The translations under genes and the position numbers were made by a program. A stretch of DNA of 64,000 nt, taken from contig NZ_LAVA02000097.1 of the NCBI RefSeq assembly GCF_000974985.2, positions 1 to 64,000 of the forward strand, read 5' to 3'. The number at the start of each line of letters is the position of its first letter. Positions within the stretch are counted from its first letter, which is position 1. The notes beneath the pieces are model-generated. The model saw only the letters and a program-made list of their open reading frames with translations, had not been told where the DNA came from and did not search any database. Positions 44,784-54,728 of this stretch are shown one piece after another. Source of the DNA: Streptomyces mangrovisoli. Its GTDB lineage: Bacteria; Actinomycetota; Actinomycetes; Streptomycetales; Streptomycetaceae.

Positions 44784-47303
44784 TCACTCCGTGCGGAGCG
44801 CCGTGGCCGTGCGGACCCTGGCCGCCCATCCGGCCGGACCCAGCGCCCCCAGTACGGCGACGAGCGCGCCGGCCACGCCCAACAGGACCAGTTCCGGGGT
44901 GCCGTAGACGTCGAGGACCGACGGGGGCAGGCCGGTGTCCGCGGCCCTTCCCATGACCGGCAGGACGTAGCCGTGCAGGGCGAATCCGGCGGGGACGCCG
45001 ACGAGTCCGCCGACCACGCCGATGCCGACGACCGAGGCGAGCACGTAACCCACCGTCTGCCGCGGGGACATGCCGACCGCCTTGCACACCCCCAGGTCGT
45101 GGACGCGCTCGCGGGTGTCGAGGACCACGGAGTTGAGGACGCCGAGCCCCGCGACGGAGACCAGCATGAGGGTGAGGAGCGCGGCCATCGCCTCCAGGAT
45201 GACGATCATGCCCCCGCCCTCCTGGACGGATTCGGCGAAGGCGTCGCCGCCCAGCGGCCGGACCGCGGCGCTCAGCTTCGTCGCGTAGGCGGCGGGAGTG
45301 ACACCGGACTTGACCTCGATGTGGAACTCCGTGGGCGCGGCCTTCGTGAAGCTGGCGAGGTCGGCGTGGACGTCCATGCCGTCGTTCGACGAGTCGAAGG
45401 CCTCGCCGACGATGCGCAGACTCACCGTCTCCTTCTCGAAGGTCACCCGCACGCTGTCTCCGATCTCGGTGCCCGTCCGTTCCAGGAAGGCGGTGGGCAC
45501 CACGACCTGGCCCCGGCCGGAGAGCCAGTGCCCGTGGATCATCTCGTAGGCGCCGGGGCGGGAGTCGCCCTGGTAGAGGGTGGCCCGGACGGTGCCCGAG
45601 ACGCCGGGCACCGTGGCGTCGCCCTCGGTCGTGCCGTAGTACGAGGCGGTACCGGACTGTGCCGCGATCGCCGCACGCACCGCGGCCGGATCGGCCGGTG
45701 TCTGTTCGCCCGCGCCCGAGGCCGCGGGCGCCTGCTGGGGGCCGGCCGGGGCCTGGTGCCGCTGCGGGCCCCCGCCCCCGGACGCACCGGTAACGGCCGT
45801 GACATCGGCCCGGTTCTGCGGATCGTCCGCGGCGCCCACCGCGTTGAGGGACTGGGTCAAGCCCACCGCGAAGGTCGCGGCCACCGTCCCGAAGGTCACC
45901 GCGAGCACCATCGCGAGGGCGCGGACGGGATGGGCGAACGGACTCGCGAGGCCGTACGTCACCGGTCGCGGCAGCGGGAGCCGCCCGGCCGCGCGGTGCG
46001 CCCACCGGCCGCGTGCGGTGCGCGGAGCGCGACCGACGGCGATCGCCTCGATGGTGTGCAGCCGCCCGGCCCGCAGTGCGGGCACGAGCGCCGCGACCCC
46101 GACGACCAGCAGCGCGCAGGCCGGCACCAGCACGTCCACCCACCACGCCACCGAGAGCGAGACCGTGCCGTACACGGACTCGGTGTCGGCCAGCAGCGGG
46201 AGGGCCAGCAGGTTACCGAGGACGACCCCCAGCGCGATGCCCGCGGCCGCGGGGATCAACGCCTGGGCGACATAGGCCCGTACGACTTCGCGCGGGGTGA
46301 ACCCGATGGCCTTGAGGATGCCGATCCGGCGCAGGCCGGTGCCGACGGAGCCGCTGATCACGCTGCCGACGATGATCACGGACATGACGAGGCCGAGCAC
46401 ACCGAAGGCGAACAGGAACGGGATCGTCACCGACGCGTTCCGGTTGGCCTGGTGCTTGGTGTCCAGCCATGACGTGGCGCCGGTGAGCGCTCCGGCGGGC
46501 AGCGCCGCGGCGATCTTCTTGCGGTCGTTCGCCATCCGGGACTTCGTGCCGGCCGAGTCGAAGCGGTAGAGCATCTGGCTCGCGAGGGCGGCCCCGTCGG
46601 AGGCCAGCGCCCGGACCTGGCCGGGGGTCGCCCACATGTCGGCGCTCTGACCGGCGGACAGCGCGAAGCCGACGACGGTCAGGGTCTGCGCGTCCGCGTC
46701 CGCCGAACTCTTCAACGTCGAACCGAGTCGGAGGAAGTCGCCGGAGAACGAGTCCGACAGCACGACCTCACCCTCTTTTCGCGGCCACCGGCCGGACTTG
46801 AGGTCCAGCTCGTCGACGGTCCCTCCCGGATCGGCGCGGCCGACCAGCGTCAGGGAGGGCAGGTGCCCGCCGTTGCCGTCCACCGGACTGATCGTCGTGG
46901 ACGGGAACGGTCCCGCGCTCGCCGTGACCCCCTCCAGGTGGCGGGTGGCAGCGAGTTGGGCCGTGGTCGCCTTGTCCGGGTCGAACGTGGCGGTGAGGTG
47001 CGGACCGTGCTGGCGCGCGAAGGCGTGGTCGAAGGGGGCGTCGGTGGCGACCATGAGGGACCCGGCGACCACGGCCGCGGCCACCGCCATCATCGTGGCC
47101 ACGGCGATCACCAGCGTCTGGACCCGCCGTCTGCCGACGCCGGAGCGCACCACCCGGCCGAGAGCACCGCCGCCGATGCCGGAGCGCAGCACACGCTTGA
47201 GCGAGCCGCCGTCGATGTCGGGGCGCGCCGCACGCTCGGGGGCACCGCCGCCCGTGTCGGGGCCCGCCGCCGGCCCGAAGCCATCGCCGTCGGACCCGGT
47301 CAT
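44784..47303 (-). CDS. ABC transporter permease, FtsX/MacB type
   Basis: The 839-residue membrane protein has an N-terminal helix, a large extracytoplasmic domain, and FtsX-type cores in the middle and at the C-terminus ('LGVLNSVVLDTRERVHDLGV', 'CKAVGMSPRQTVGYVLASVV'). It is a fused two-module permease, as in actinobacterial lipoprotein or peptide exporters. Residues ~10-65 are low-complexity Gly/Ala/Arg. ATG 47303 overlaps the stop of the ATPase gene (ATGA), so it pairs with that subunit. The substrate is unknown; such pairs often give resistance to cell-envelope peptides. Confidence 0.87.
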   Translation of the reverse strand: MTGSDGDGFGPAAGPDTGGGAPERAARPDIDGGSLKRVLRSGIGGGALGRVVRSGVGRRRVQTLVIAVATMMAVAAAVVAGSLMVATDAPFDHAFARQHGPHLTATFDPDKATTAQLAATRHLEGVTASAGPFPSTTISPVDGNGGHLPSLTLVGRADPGGTVDELDLKSGRWPRKEGEVVLSDSFSGDFLRLGSTLKSSADADAQTLTVVGFALSAGQSADMWATPGQVRALASDGAALASQMLYRFDSAGTKSRMANDRKKIAAALPAGALTGATSWLDTKHQANRNASVTIPFLFAFGVLGLVMSVIIVGSVISGSVGTGLRRIGILKAIGFTPREVVRAYVAQALIPAAAGIALGVVLGNLLALPLLADTESVYGTVSLSVAWWVDVLVPACALLVVGVAALVPALRAGRLHTIEAIAVGRAPRTARGRWAHRAAGRLPLPRPVTYGLASPFAHPVRALAMVLAVTFGTVAATFAVGLTQSLNAVGAADDPQNRADVTAVTGASGGGGPQRHQAPAGPQQAPAASGAGEQTPADPAAVRAAIAAQSGTASYYGTTEGDATVPGVSGTVRATLYQGDSRPGAYEMIHGHWLSGRGQVVVPTAFLERTGTEIGDSVRVTFEKETVSLRIVGEAFDSSNDGMDVHADLASFTKAAPTEFHIEVKSGVTPAAYATKLSAAVRPLGGDAFAESVQEGGGMIVILEAMAALLTLMLVSVAGLGVLNSVVLDTRERVHDLGVCKAVGMSPRQTVGYVLASVVGIGVVGGLVGVPAGFALHGYVLPVMGRAADTGLPPSVLDVYGTPELVLLGVAGALVAVLGALGPAGWAARVRTATALRTE

Positions 47304-47992
47304 CGGACGGCCTCCGCGCGGGTGTCGAGCGCGATCCGGCCGTCGACCAGGTGGATCGTACGGTGCGCGCACGCGCGGGCCAGCTCCAGGTCGTGGGTGA
47401 CCAGGACGACGGTCTGGCCGCCGCGGTGCAGATCCACGAGCAGTTCGCGCACCTCCTGTCCCGACGCGGTGTCCAGCGCGCCGGTCGGTTCGTCGGCGAG
47501 CAGGAGGGCCGGGCGGTTCACCAACGCCCGCGCCACGGCGACCCGCTGGCGCTCTCCGCCGGACAGCCTGCCCGGGTAGGCGCGGGCGTGCTTCTGGATG
47601 CCGAGCACGTCCATCAGCTCCCCGGCGCGGGATGCCGCCGCCCGCCGGGAGGCCCCGGTCAGCTGGGCGGGCAGCTGGATGTTGTCGACGACGGTGAGGT
47701 CGTCGAGGAGGTTGAAGAACTGGAAGACCATGCCGATGCGGGTACGGCGATGGCGGGCGAGGGCGTGCTCGCTGAGCCGGTCGATGCGCTGTCCGGCCAC
47801 GGTCACGGTGCCCTCCGTCGGCCGGTCGAGACCGGCCACGAGGTTGAGCAGGGTGGACTTGCCGCTGCCCGACGGGCCCGTGACCGCGAGGGCCTCGCCC
47901 TCCGCCACCGCGAGGTCGACCGGGCCCAGCGCCGGTGCGTCGGCGCCGCCGTACCGCTTGGCCACGCCCTCCAGTTCGATCACGTGAGTCAT
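47300..47992 (-). CDS. ABC transporter ATPase, MacB/LolD type
   Basis: The 230-residue ATPase has Walker A 'GPSGSGKST', signature 'LSGGERQRV', Walker B 'ALLLADEPTG' and the family motif 'IGMVFQFFNLLDDLTVVDNI'. It is the energy subunit for the permease that starts in its stop codon. The histidine kinase/NarL pair begins divergently 330 bp away, and such pairs often control this transporter type. Confidence 0.92.
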   Translation of the reverse strand: MTHVIELEGVAKRYGGADAPALGPVDLAVAEGEALAVTGPSGSGKSTLLNLVAGLDRPTEGTVTVAGQRIDRLSEHALARHRRTRIGMVFQFFNLLDDLTVVDNIQLPAQLTGASRRAAASRAGELMDVLGIQKHARAYPGRLSGGERQRVAVARALVNRPALLLADEPTGALDTASGQEVRELLVDLHRGGQTVVLVTHDLELARACAHRTIHLVDGRIALDTRAEAVR

Positions 47993-48325
47993 GGGTGTGT
48001 GTCCGTCCTTCGGGGTCGTGGGGCGCTGCCCTGTGCGGATGCAGCTGCCTTGCAGTTGCGGCTCAGGCCCAGGCTGCGGCTGCGGCTGCGGCTGCGGCTG
48101 CGGCGCGGTCGTGCCCGCGGCTGCGGTCGTACGCGGCGGTCGCGCCGCGAATGCGGTGAACGTACGGGCGCGGACGGCGGCGGCGCGTCGGCCCTGGCAC
48201 CGACATGCCGCCCACCCCGCGCAGGACCCGGGCGCGGGGTCATCCTCAAGACGTACGCCTGAGGGACAAGGGGCTGGTCACGCAGGGGGACGTCCACCCG
48301 TGCCGCGGGGCCGCACAATGTGCGG
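47993..48325. promoter_or_regulatory. Divergent intergenic region with GGCTGC array
   Basis: This 333-bp gap lies between the ABC operon (minus) and the kinase/regulator operon (plus). It contains five GGCTGC units at 48072-48101. It must hold promoters for both operons; I could not fix -35/-10 boxes. Confidence 0.4.
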
Positions 48326-49708
48326 ATGGAGAAGGAGGACCCGTACGGGGGGCCGCACGCGGCACGGTGGGCGGGCACATGGCGAGAGCGGGCCGGCGAC
48401 GCGCTGCGGCCGGGCACGTGGTGGGGCCATCTGCGCGAGGCGATGCGCCCGGAGGCGGAGGAACCCGCCCCACTGTCCCGGCGGGCGATCCGCCTGGACG
48501 TGCTGCTGGCGATCGCGCTGACCGTGGCCGCGCTGATCGTGGCGGCACGCTATCCGGGCGACGGACCGGTACGGGTCACGCCAAGCCCCAGGGCCGGCGC
48601 CACCGGCCTCGACGCCCCCTTCCCGCCGGACGCCCCCGTTCCCGGTCTCCAGTACGAGACGTCCCCCTCCACCGCGCCCTGGCTCCTGGTGGTGCTGTCG
48701 GCCCTGCCCCTCGCGGCCCGGCGCCGCTATCCGCTCCTCACCTTCGGCGTGGTCGCCACCGCCGCCCTGGCCATAGGCGACCGCGTCTCCTGGATCAACG
48801 TGCTGACGTGCAGCATCGGCGCCTACGGGGCGGTCTCCCACAGCCGCTACCGGCGGCGCGCGATGGCCGCGCTGATCCTCGCCGCAGTGCTGGCCGGAGT
48901 CGCCTTCCGGGACTCGGACCCGGTCCTGCCCGGCTGGTCGAGCCCCGCCGTCGTGCTCCTGGTCGTCGGGGTGCTGGCCAGTCTCGTCCGGCTCGGACGG
49001 CGGCGGCTGGAGGCCAGCAGGAAACGCTTCACCGACCTCCAGCAGGCCCAGGAGGCGGCCATGCGCCGGGCCGTCGAGGAGGAGCGGGCCCGGATAGCCG
49101 CCGAACTCCACGACGTCGTCACCCACAATGTGAGCGTGATGGTCATCCAGGCGGGCGCGGCACGCAAGGTCATGGACGCGGCCCCCGACCGGTCCAAGGC
49201 GGCACTGCTGGCGGTGGAGGCCGGCGGCCGCGCCGCCATGGCAGAGCTCCGCCATGTGATGGGCCTGCTCGCGGGGCCGTCCGCGGGCAGCGACACCCCC
49301 GCGGACGGCCTCGAACCGCAGCCCGGTCTCGAACAGCTCGACGCCCTCGCCGAGCGCGTGCGCTCCGCCGGGACGCCCGTCGACCTGACCGTGTCCCTGC
49401 CGCCCCGTCCGCTGCCGCCCGGAGTCGAACTCACCGTGTACCGCGTGGTCCAGGAGGCGCTCACCAACACCATCAAGCACGCCGCGGGCGCCGCGGCGAC
49501 CGTGGCCATCGGCTTCACCGGGTCCTGGCTGGAGATCGAGATCACCGACACCGGAGCGGTCCGGGACTCGCCACCGGTCGACGGCAACGGCCGCGGCCTC
49601 ATCGGGCTGCGCGAGCGCCTCACGCTCTACGGCGGCGAACTGACCGCCGGTCCGACGCTCGCCGGCGGCTACCGGGTCACGGCCCGCGTCCCGTGGGAGG
49701 CACTGTGA
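48326..49708 (+). CDS. Sensor histidine kinase, HisKA_3 family
   Basis: The 460-residue protein has about four to five membrane helices in the first ~230 residues, a linker helix, a HisKA_3 dimer helix with 'ERARIAAELHDVVTHNVSVM' (phospho-His in 'LHD'), and a HATPase_c domain ('VVQEALTNTIKHA', 'GRGLIGLRERL'). It phosphorylates the NarL-type regulator that starts in its stop codon. ATG 48326 has no clear ribosome site; GTG 48320 is possible. The gene is divergent from the ABC operon, its likely target. Confidence 0.88.
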   Translation: MEKEDPYGGPHAARWAGTWRERAGDALRPGTWWGHLREAMRPEAEEPAPLSRRAIRLDVLLAIALTVAALIVAARYPGDGPVRVTPSPRAGATGLDAPFPPDAPVPGLQYETSPSTAPWLLVVLSALPLAARRRYPLLTFGVVATAALAIGDRVSWINVLTCSIGAYGAVSHSRYRRRAMAALILAAVLAGVAFRDSDPVLPGWSSPAVVLLVVGVLASLVRLGRRRLEASRKRFTDLQQAQEAAMRRAVEEERARIAAELHDVVTHNVSVMVIQAGAARKVMDAAPDRSKAALLAVEAGGRAAMAELRHVMGLLAGPSAGSDTPADGLEPQPGLEQLDALAERVRSAGTPVDLTVSLPPRPLPPGVELTVYRVVQEALTNTIKHAAGAAATVAIGFTGSWLEIEITDTGAVRDSPPVDGNGRGLIGLRERLTLYGGELTAGPTLAGGYRVTARVPWEAL

Positions 49709-50397
49709 AGGGGCCCGCCCCGCTGCGCGCGGTCATCGCCGACGACCAGGCGCTGGTGCGCACGGGTTTCGGGATGATCCTCGCCGCCGACGGCATCGAG
49801 GTGACGGCCGAGGCCTCCGACGGCGCCGAGGCCGTCGACGCCGTCCGGCGCACCCGGCCCGACGTCGTCCTCATGGACGTCCGGATGCCGCGCATGGACG
49901 GCATCGAGGCCACCCGGCGCATCCTCGGCGACCCGCCCGACGGCTGCGAAGGCACCCGCGTCGTCATCCTCACCACGTACGACCTCGACCACTACGTGTA
50001 CGCGGCGCTCACCGCCGGGGCGAGCGGCTTCCTGCTCAAGGACGTCACCCCAGAACACCTCGTGGCCGCCGTGCGCCTCGTGCGCTCGGGCGACGCGCTG
50101 CTCGCACCCACCATCACCCGCAGGCTGATCGAGCGGTTCGCCCACCGGCAGGAGTCCCCGCCGGCCGGCCCGCACGCCGACCTGTCCGAGCTGACCCCGC
50201 GCGAACTGGAGGTGCTGCGGCTGCTGGCGACGGGCCTCAGCAACGCCGAACTCGCCGACCGCCTCTTCCTCAGCCCGACCACGATCAAGACCCATGTCGG
50301 CCGCATCCTGTCGAAGCTGGGCCTGCGCGACCGCGTCCAGGCCGTCGTCCTCGCCTACGAGAGCGGACTGATCGCTCCTCAGGGCCCGCCCCACTGA
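49705..50397 (+). CDS. NarL/FixJ-family response regulator
   Basis: The 230-residue protein has a receiver domain (acidic pair 'ADDQ', phospho-Asp in 'DVVLMDVRMP', 'LKD' lysine) and a LuxR-type helix-turn-helix at the C-terminus ('LTPRELEVLRLLATGLSNAE', 'SPTTIKTHVGRILSKL'). GTG 49705 overlaps the kinase stop (GTGA). It is the output partner of the kinase. Confidence 0.92.
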   Translation: MKGPAPLRAVIADDQALVRTGFGMILAADGIEVTAEASDGAEAVDAVRRTRPDVVLMDVRMPRMDGIEATRRILGDPPDGCEGTRVVILTTYDLDHYVYAALTAGASGFLLKDVTPEHLVAAVRLVRSGDALLAPTITRRLIERFAHRQESPPAGPHADLSELTPRELEVLRLLATGLSNAELADRLFLSPTTIKTHVGRILSKLGLRDRVQAVVLAYESGLIAPQGPPH

Positions 50398-50517
50398 GCC
50401 AACGGGAGTTGAACATCTCGCGTGGTCCGGGTGTACAACTCTTCCCCCTCCTTCGGAGTCGAACTGGCTACACCAGATCGCCCGTCGGGGCGAACGTCCC
50501 CGGGGGGAGACCGGCCC

Positions 50518-52566
50518 ATGATGATCCGTCGGCTGTGCGGCGTCTTACGCGTGCGCGGCGTGAGCGACCTGCTCCTCGTGTTCCTGCTCGGCGCCGGCTT
50601 CGCCGCGCTGCCGGTGTGCGCGCTGCTTCCCTCCCTGTGGGGGTTCGTGGCGGCGTCGGCCGTGACGTACGTGGTGGACGAGGTGCTCCATGTGCGCGCG
50701 CCGACTCTGGTGCGGCGGCTGGCGGCGCTGCACCTCGACCGGACCATGCGGTTCGCGATCCGCACGGTGATGCTGCTCGCGCTCGCCAGCCGCATGGCAG
50801 CGCCGGACGCCGTCCTGGTCACCGCCCTCGTGGTCGTCAGCGCCCACTTCGCGATGATGATGCTGTACGCCGCCGTGCACCACGCCGTCCGCAGGCGCCG
50901 GGCGCTGCCGGTGGTGGTGCGCAACCTCGACATGAGCGAGCTGCCGATACCGCGGCAGCCGCCCGCCGTGCTCTACCGGCGCCATCTGCGCAAGCTGCTC
51001 CACCTCGATCTGCCGACCCACGTCGGGCTCCTCGCCGCGCTCGCCGCCGGCACCTGGGAGCCGGCCTTCGCCGGTTTCACCCTCACCGTCGTCGTGAGCG
51101 CGGTGGCGGTCGTGGCGATGCTGGACCAGTACCGCAGGACGCGCCGCATCCCGCCCCGGCAGGAGGTGCTCGCCGAGGTCAACCGCCAACTGGCCGTTTA
51201 CCGGCCGCAGATGGCGCTCTACTTCAACTTCGCCGCGATCTCCCGTGACTTCATGTACCAGGTCGACATGTGGACCGAGACGCTCGAACAGCTCGACCTG
51301 CGACCGGTGATCATCCTCCGCGAGAGCGCCTCGTTCCGCCACCTCGGCCGCACCCGGACCCCGGTGGTGTGCGTGCCCGCGGCCGCCGACCTCGCCGAAC
51401 TCGAACTCTCCGACGTGCGGGTGGTGTTGTATCCCGGCAACGCCGGCAAGAACGTGCACATGCTGCGCATGGCCGAGGCCAAGCACGTCTTCATCGGCCA
51501 CGGCGACAGCGACAAGCTCGCCAGCAGCAACCGGGTGAGCAAGGTCTACGACGAGATCTGGGTGGCCGGCCGCGCGGGCCGCGACCGCTACCGGCGGGTG
51601 CGGCACGCGATCAGCGACAGCGCGATCGTCGAGGTGGGCCGCCCGCAGCTGGCCACGATCCGCCTGCACGCCGACCACGTCCCCGGCCCGGTTCCCGTGG
51701 TCCTGTACGCGCCCACCTGGGAGGGCTGGAGCGACGACGACTGCCACACCTCCCTGATCCCGATGGGCGTCCCCCTCGTCGAGGGACTCCTGGCGCAAAA
51801 CGTACGGATCCTCTACAAGCCGCACCCGCTCACGGGCAAACGCTCGGCCGAGGCCCGGGCCGCCGACAAGGCGATCCGCGAACTGCTGCGCGCCGACAAC
51901 GCACGGCACGGCGCCGCACAGACCGAGGCCGCCACCGCCGCCGCGCGGCTCCGGCTGCGGGAGATCGAAGCCCGCCTCGACGAACTGTCCGGCCGGCACG
52001 GCGGCGACCCCGCCGAGCAGATGCGCGAGGCACGGCTTCCCGACCACCTGCGGGCGGCCGAGTGGGAGGAACTGCGCGCCGAGTGGCACCGGATCTTCTG
52101 GGAGAGCCGAGGCCCCGTCCCGCACAGCGTGATACGCCACCAACTCCCCACCCTCTACGAGTGCTTCAACCAGGCGGACATCCTCGTCAGCGACGTCTCC
52201 TCGGTGGTCGCCGATTTCGTGGCCGGCCTCAAGCCGTACGTCCTGACCAACGCCGACGACCTCCCCGACGACGAGTTCCGCTCGGCCTACACCACCGCGG
52301 GCGGCGCCTACCTCCTCGACCGCGCCTGCACCCGCCTGCCGGAGATCCTCGACTCCGTCCGCGCCCCGTACACCGACCCGATGGCCCTGCACCGCCGCAC
52401 CTTGAAGGACTACGTCCTCGGCCCCGACCGCCCCACCTCCATGGAACGCTTCAACTCCGCGGCCAACGCCCTGGCTTCGAAGGCAGAGACGGAACGAGCC
52501 GAGGCCGTGTCCCGGACGTACGGGGAGGGTTCGGCGGACGCCCTGGAGCAGAGCGGGCTCGGGTGA
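50518..52566 (+). CDS. CDP-glycerol glycerophosphotransferase-like membrane protein
   Basis: The 682-residue protein has about five to six membrane helices in its first ~200 residues, then a GT-B domain of the TagB/TagF (Glyphos_transf) type. Markers are 'KHVFIGHGDSDKLASSNR', 'VVLYAPTWEGW', 'RILYKPHPLTGKRSAEARA' and 'ADILVSDVSSVVADFVAGLK'. Such enzymes polymerise glycerol- or polyol-phosphate chains onto cell-wall anchors. ATG 50518 follows GGGGGGAGA; the frame is open a little further upstream. The fusion to N-terminal membrane helices is typical of actinobacterial members. No other teichoic-acid genes are adjacent. Confidence 0.85.
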   Translation: MMIRRLCGVLRVRGVSDLLLVFLLGAGFAALPVCALLPSLWGFVAASAVTYVVDEVLHVRAPTLVRRLAALHLDRTMRFAIRTVMLLALASRMAAPDAVLVTALVVVSAHFAMMMLYAAVHHAVRRRRALPVVVRNLDMSELPIPRQPPAVLYRRHLRKLLHLDLPTHVGLLAALAAGTWEPAFAGFTLTVVVSAVAVVAMLDQYRRTRRIPPRQEVLAEVNRQLAVYRPQMALYFNFAAISRDFMYQVDMWTETLEQLDLRPVIILRESASFRHLGRTRTPVVCVPAAADLAELELSDVRVVLYPGNAGKNVHMLRMAEAKHVFIGHGDSDKLASSNRVSKVYDEIWVAGRAGRDRYRRVRHAISDSAIVEVGRPQLATIRLHADHVPGPVPVVLYAPTWEGWSDDDCHTSLIPMGVPLVEGLLAQNVRILYKPHPLTGKRSAEARAADKAIRELLRADNARHGAAQTEAATAAARLRLREIEARLDELSGRHGGDPAEQMREARLPDHLRAAEWEELRAEWHRIFWESRGPVPHSVIRHQLPTLYECFNQADILVSDVSSVVADFVAGLKPYVLTNADDLPDDEFRSAYTTAGGAYLLDRACTRLPEILDSVRAPYTDPMALHRRTLKDYVLGPDRPTSMERFNSAANALASKAETERAEAVSRTYGEGSADALEQSGLG

Positions 52567-52605
52567 CGGTCCGGGTGCCGGGCCGGTGCCACAACCGCCG
52601 GGGAT

Positions 52606-53295
52606 TCAGCGCCTGTTGTCCGGGCCGCCCCCGGGCGCGGGCGGTACCAGGCCGCTCTCCCAGGCCCAGGCGGCGATCTCGACGCGGTTGCGGGCGCCGA
52701 GTTTCGTCTGGACGCTCGACAGGTGTGTCTTCACGGTGGACAGCGACAGGTGCAGGGCCGACGCCAGTTCCTGGTTGGTGGCGCCGCGGGCGAGCAGGGC
52801 CACCACCTGGCGCTCCCGGTCGGTCAGCGGCTGGGCCGGGGCTTTCGGGGGGCCACCGCGGTCGGTCATCCGGGACAGGAGGCGGACCGTGACCGCCGGT
52901 GCGATCAGGGACTCGCCGTTCACTGCGGCGCGGACCGCCTCGACCAGGAGGGCGGGACCTGAGTTCTTCAGCAGAAAGCCGACGGCGCCGTTGCGCAGCG
53001 CGGTGTGGACGTATTCGTCCTGGTCGAAGGTCGTGACCACCACGATCCGCGGGGCCCTCGTGCCGCCGGCCGCGGCCTCGGCGTTGAGCCGCCGGGTGAC
53101 CTCCAGGCCGTCGACGGCCGGCATCCGGATGTCGAGCAGGCACACGTCGGGCCGGACGTCCCGGGCGAGCTCCAGGGCCTCCCGGCCGTCGGCCGCCTCG
53201 GCCACCACGTCGATGTCGTCCTCACGCTCCAGGATCAGCCGGAATCCGGCCCGGACCATGTCCTGGTCGTCCGCGATGAGGACCCTGATCGTCAT
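52606..53295 (-). CDS. NarL/FixJ-family response regulator
   Basis: The 229-residue protein has a receiver domain ('LIADDQ', 'DVCLLDIRMP', 'LLKN' in place of the usual LLKD) and a LuxR-type helix-turn-helix ('LTDRERQVVALLARGATNQE', 'SLSTVKTHLSSVQTKL'). ATG 53295 overlaps the kinase stop (ATGA). It pairs with that kinase; no target gene is adjacent. Confidence 0.92.
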   Translation of the reverse strand: MTIRVLIADDQDMVRAGFRLILEREDDIDVVAEAADGREALELARDVRPDVCLLDIRMPAVDGLEVTRRLNAEAAAGGTRAPRIVVVTTFDQDEYVHTALRNGAVGFLLKNSGPALLVEAVRAAVNGESLIAPAVTVRLLSRMTDRGGPPKAPAQPLTDRERQVVALLARGATNQELASALHLSLSTVKTHLSSVQTKLGARNRVEIAAWAWESGLVPPAPGGGPDNRR

Positions 53296-54500
53296 GGTGC
53301 CGTGCTCCCGCGGTCGGTGCGTGCGGCGCTCAGGGTGGCGGGGAGCAGCGCCTGGACCTGCCAGCCGCCCTCGGGCCCAGGTCCGGCGGTGAGGCTGCCG
53401 CCCAGCGCCTCGACCCGTTCCGCCATCCCCGCCACGCCGAATCCGCCGCCCTGGCTCTCGGGGGCGGGTGCGGCGGACCGGCCGTCGTCGCGCACGGTCA
53501 GGCGCAGGCCGTCGGCGCCGTACGGCTCCAGGGAGACCTTGACCCAGGTCGCGTCGCGGGCGTGCCGCCGTACGTTGGTCAGCGCCTCCCGCACCACCCG
53601 GTGCACGGCCGCCGCGGACGCCCTGTCGACGCGGGCGGCGAGGCCCGGCGCGAGGTCGAACTCGGCCGGGGGCCCGGTGCGGGAGAAGGTGTCGACGAGT
53701 TCGCGCACCTCCTTCAGGCCCGCGACGGGCTCGGTGCGCGCGCTGTCGCGCAGCAGGCCGACCAGCCGGTGCATGGACGCGAGCGCCTCGTCGCCCTCCT
53801 TCTCGATCCGGGCGAACGCCTCGGTGCCCGGTCCGTCGGCGCCGGTCCAGCGGCCGGCCTGGGCCAGAACCACGATCCCGGCGATGTGGTGGGCCACGAG
53901 ATCGTGCAGCTCCCTCGCCAGCTCCCGTCGCTCCTGGCCCCGTACCGCCCGCAGCTCGGCCAGCCGCCTGGTGTCGTAGGCGCGCAGGGACAGGGTGTGG
54001 GCGCACACGAGCGCCGTCATCGTGGCGGCGGCCAGGGTGAACGGTCCCGGGTGGGCGTCCCGGGCCGGTGCCCCGACCGCGGCCACCGCCAGAGCCGCCC
54101 CCAGCCGCGCCGCCGTAGGCGCCGCGCTGCGCCGCAGGACCGGGCCGAGCAGCAACAGCAGGGCGAGCGACTCGCCGAGGCCCCAGTCCCGCAGGGAGCG
54201 GTCGACGCTGAGCAGGACGACGGTGGTGGCGAGCGAGACGGCCGCCGCCACGGTTCCGCGCACCTCCAGCCGCACCCCCGGCCAGGGCACCGCGCACAGG
54301 CATACGACGACCCCGGCGGCGAGCGCGATCGCCCGCGGCGCGGTCGGCTGGCCGCCCAGGACGACGCCCTCGGCGGCGATGAGCCCCGCCAGGACCGCGG
54401 CGACCGCACCACGGGCCACCGCGCCGCGGACCCGGCGGGCCGAGCGGGGCGGGGGATCACGGGGCGGGGGATCACTGCGCGTTTCGGGAAACATGGTCAT
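53292..54500 (-). CDS. Sensor histidine kinase, HisKA_3 family
   Basis: The 402-residue protein has about five membrane helices with very short loops, a HisKA_3 helix 'ERRELARELHDLVAHHIAGI' (phospho-His in 'LHD') and a HATPase domain ('VREALTNVRRHA', 'GFGVAGMAERV'). It lacks a sizeable extracellular sensor, so it probably senses the membrane. I chose ATG 54500 because the frame before it is low-complexity; ATG 54494 is equally possible. Its stop overlaps the regulator start. Confidence 0.85.
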   Translation of the reverse strand: MTMFPETRSDPPPRDPPPRSARRVRGAVARGAVAAVLAGLIAAEGVVLGGQPTAPRAIALAAGVVVCLCAVPWPGVRLEVRGTVAAAVSLATTVVLLSVDRSLRDWGLGESLALLLLLGPVLRRSAAPTAARLGAALAVAAVGAPARDAHPGPFTLAAATMTALVCAHTLSLRAYDTRRLAELRAVRGQERRELARELHDLVAHHIAGIVVLAQAGRWTGADGPGTEAFARIEKEGDEALASMHRLVGLLRDSARTEPVAGLKEVRELVDTFSRTGPPAEFDLAPGLAARVDRASAAAVHRVVREALTNVRRHARDATWVKVSLEPYGADGLRLTVRDDGRSAAPAPESQGGGFGVAGMAERVEALGGSLTAGPGPEGGWQVQALLPATLSAARTDRGSTAP

Positions 54501-54728
54501 CCGAGTCCGGGTCGACAGCTCCCAGCACAGCGCACGGCCCGGGAGCGCGCAATCGGCCGGGCTCCGCGGGCGCGCTGTCGGGTGACGGCGAGGTGCCTTG
54601 CGGGATGTGCTGCACGGGGTGCCGTGCCGGGCGGCTGTACGGGTGCCGTAACGGGCGGAGCTGCACGGGGGTGCCGTACCGGGCGGCTGCACGAGGTGCC
54701 CGAGGCCCCCGCGCTCGCCCCCGCGGGG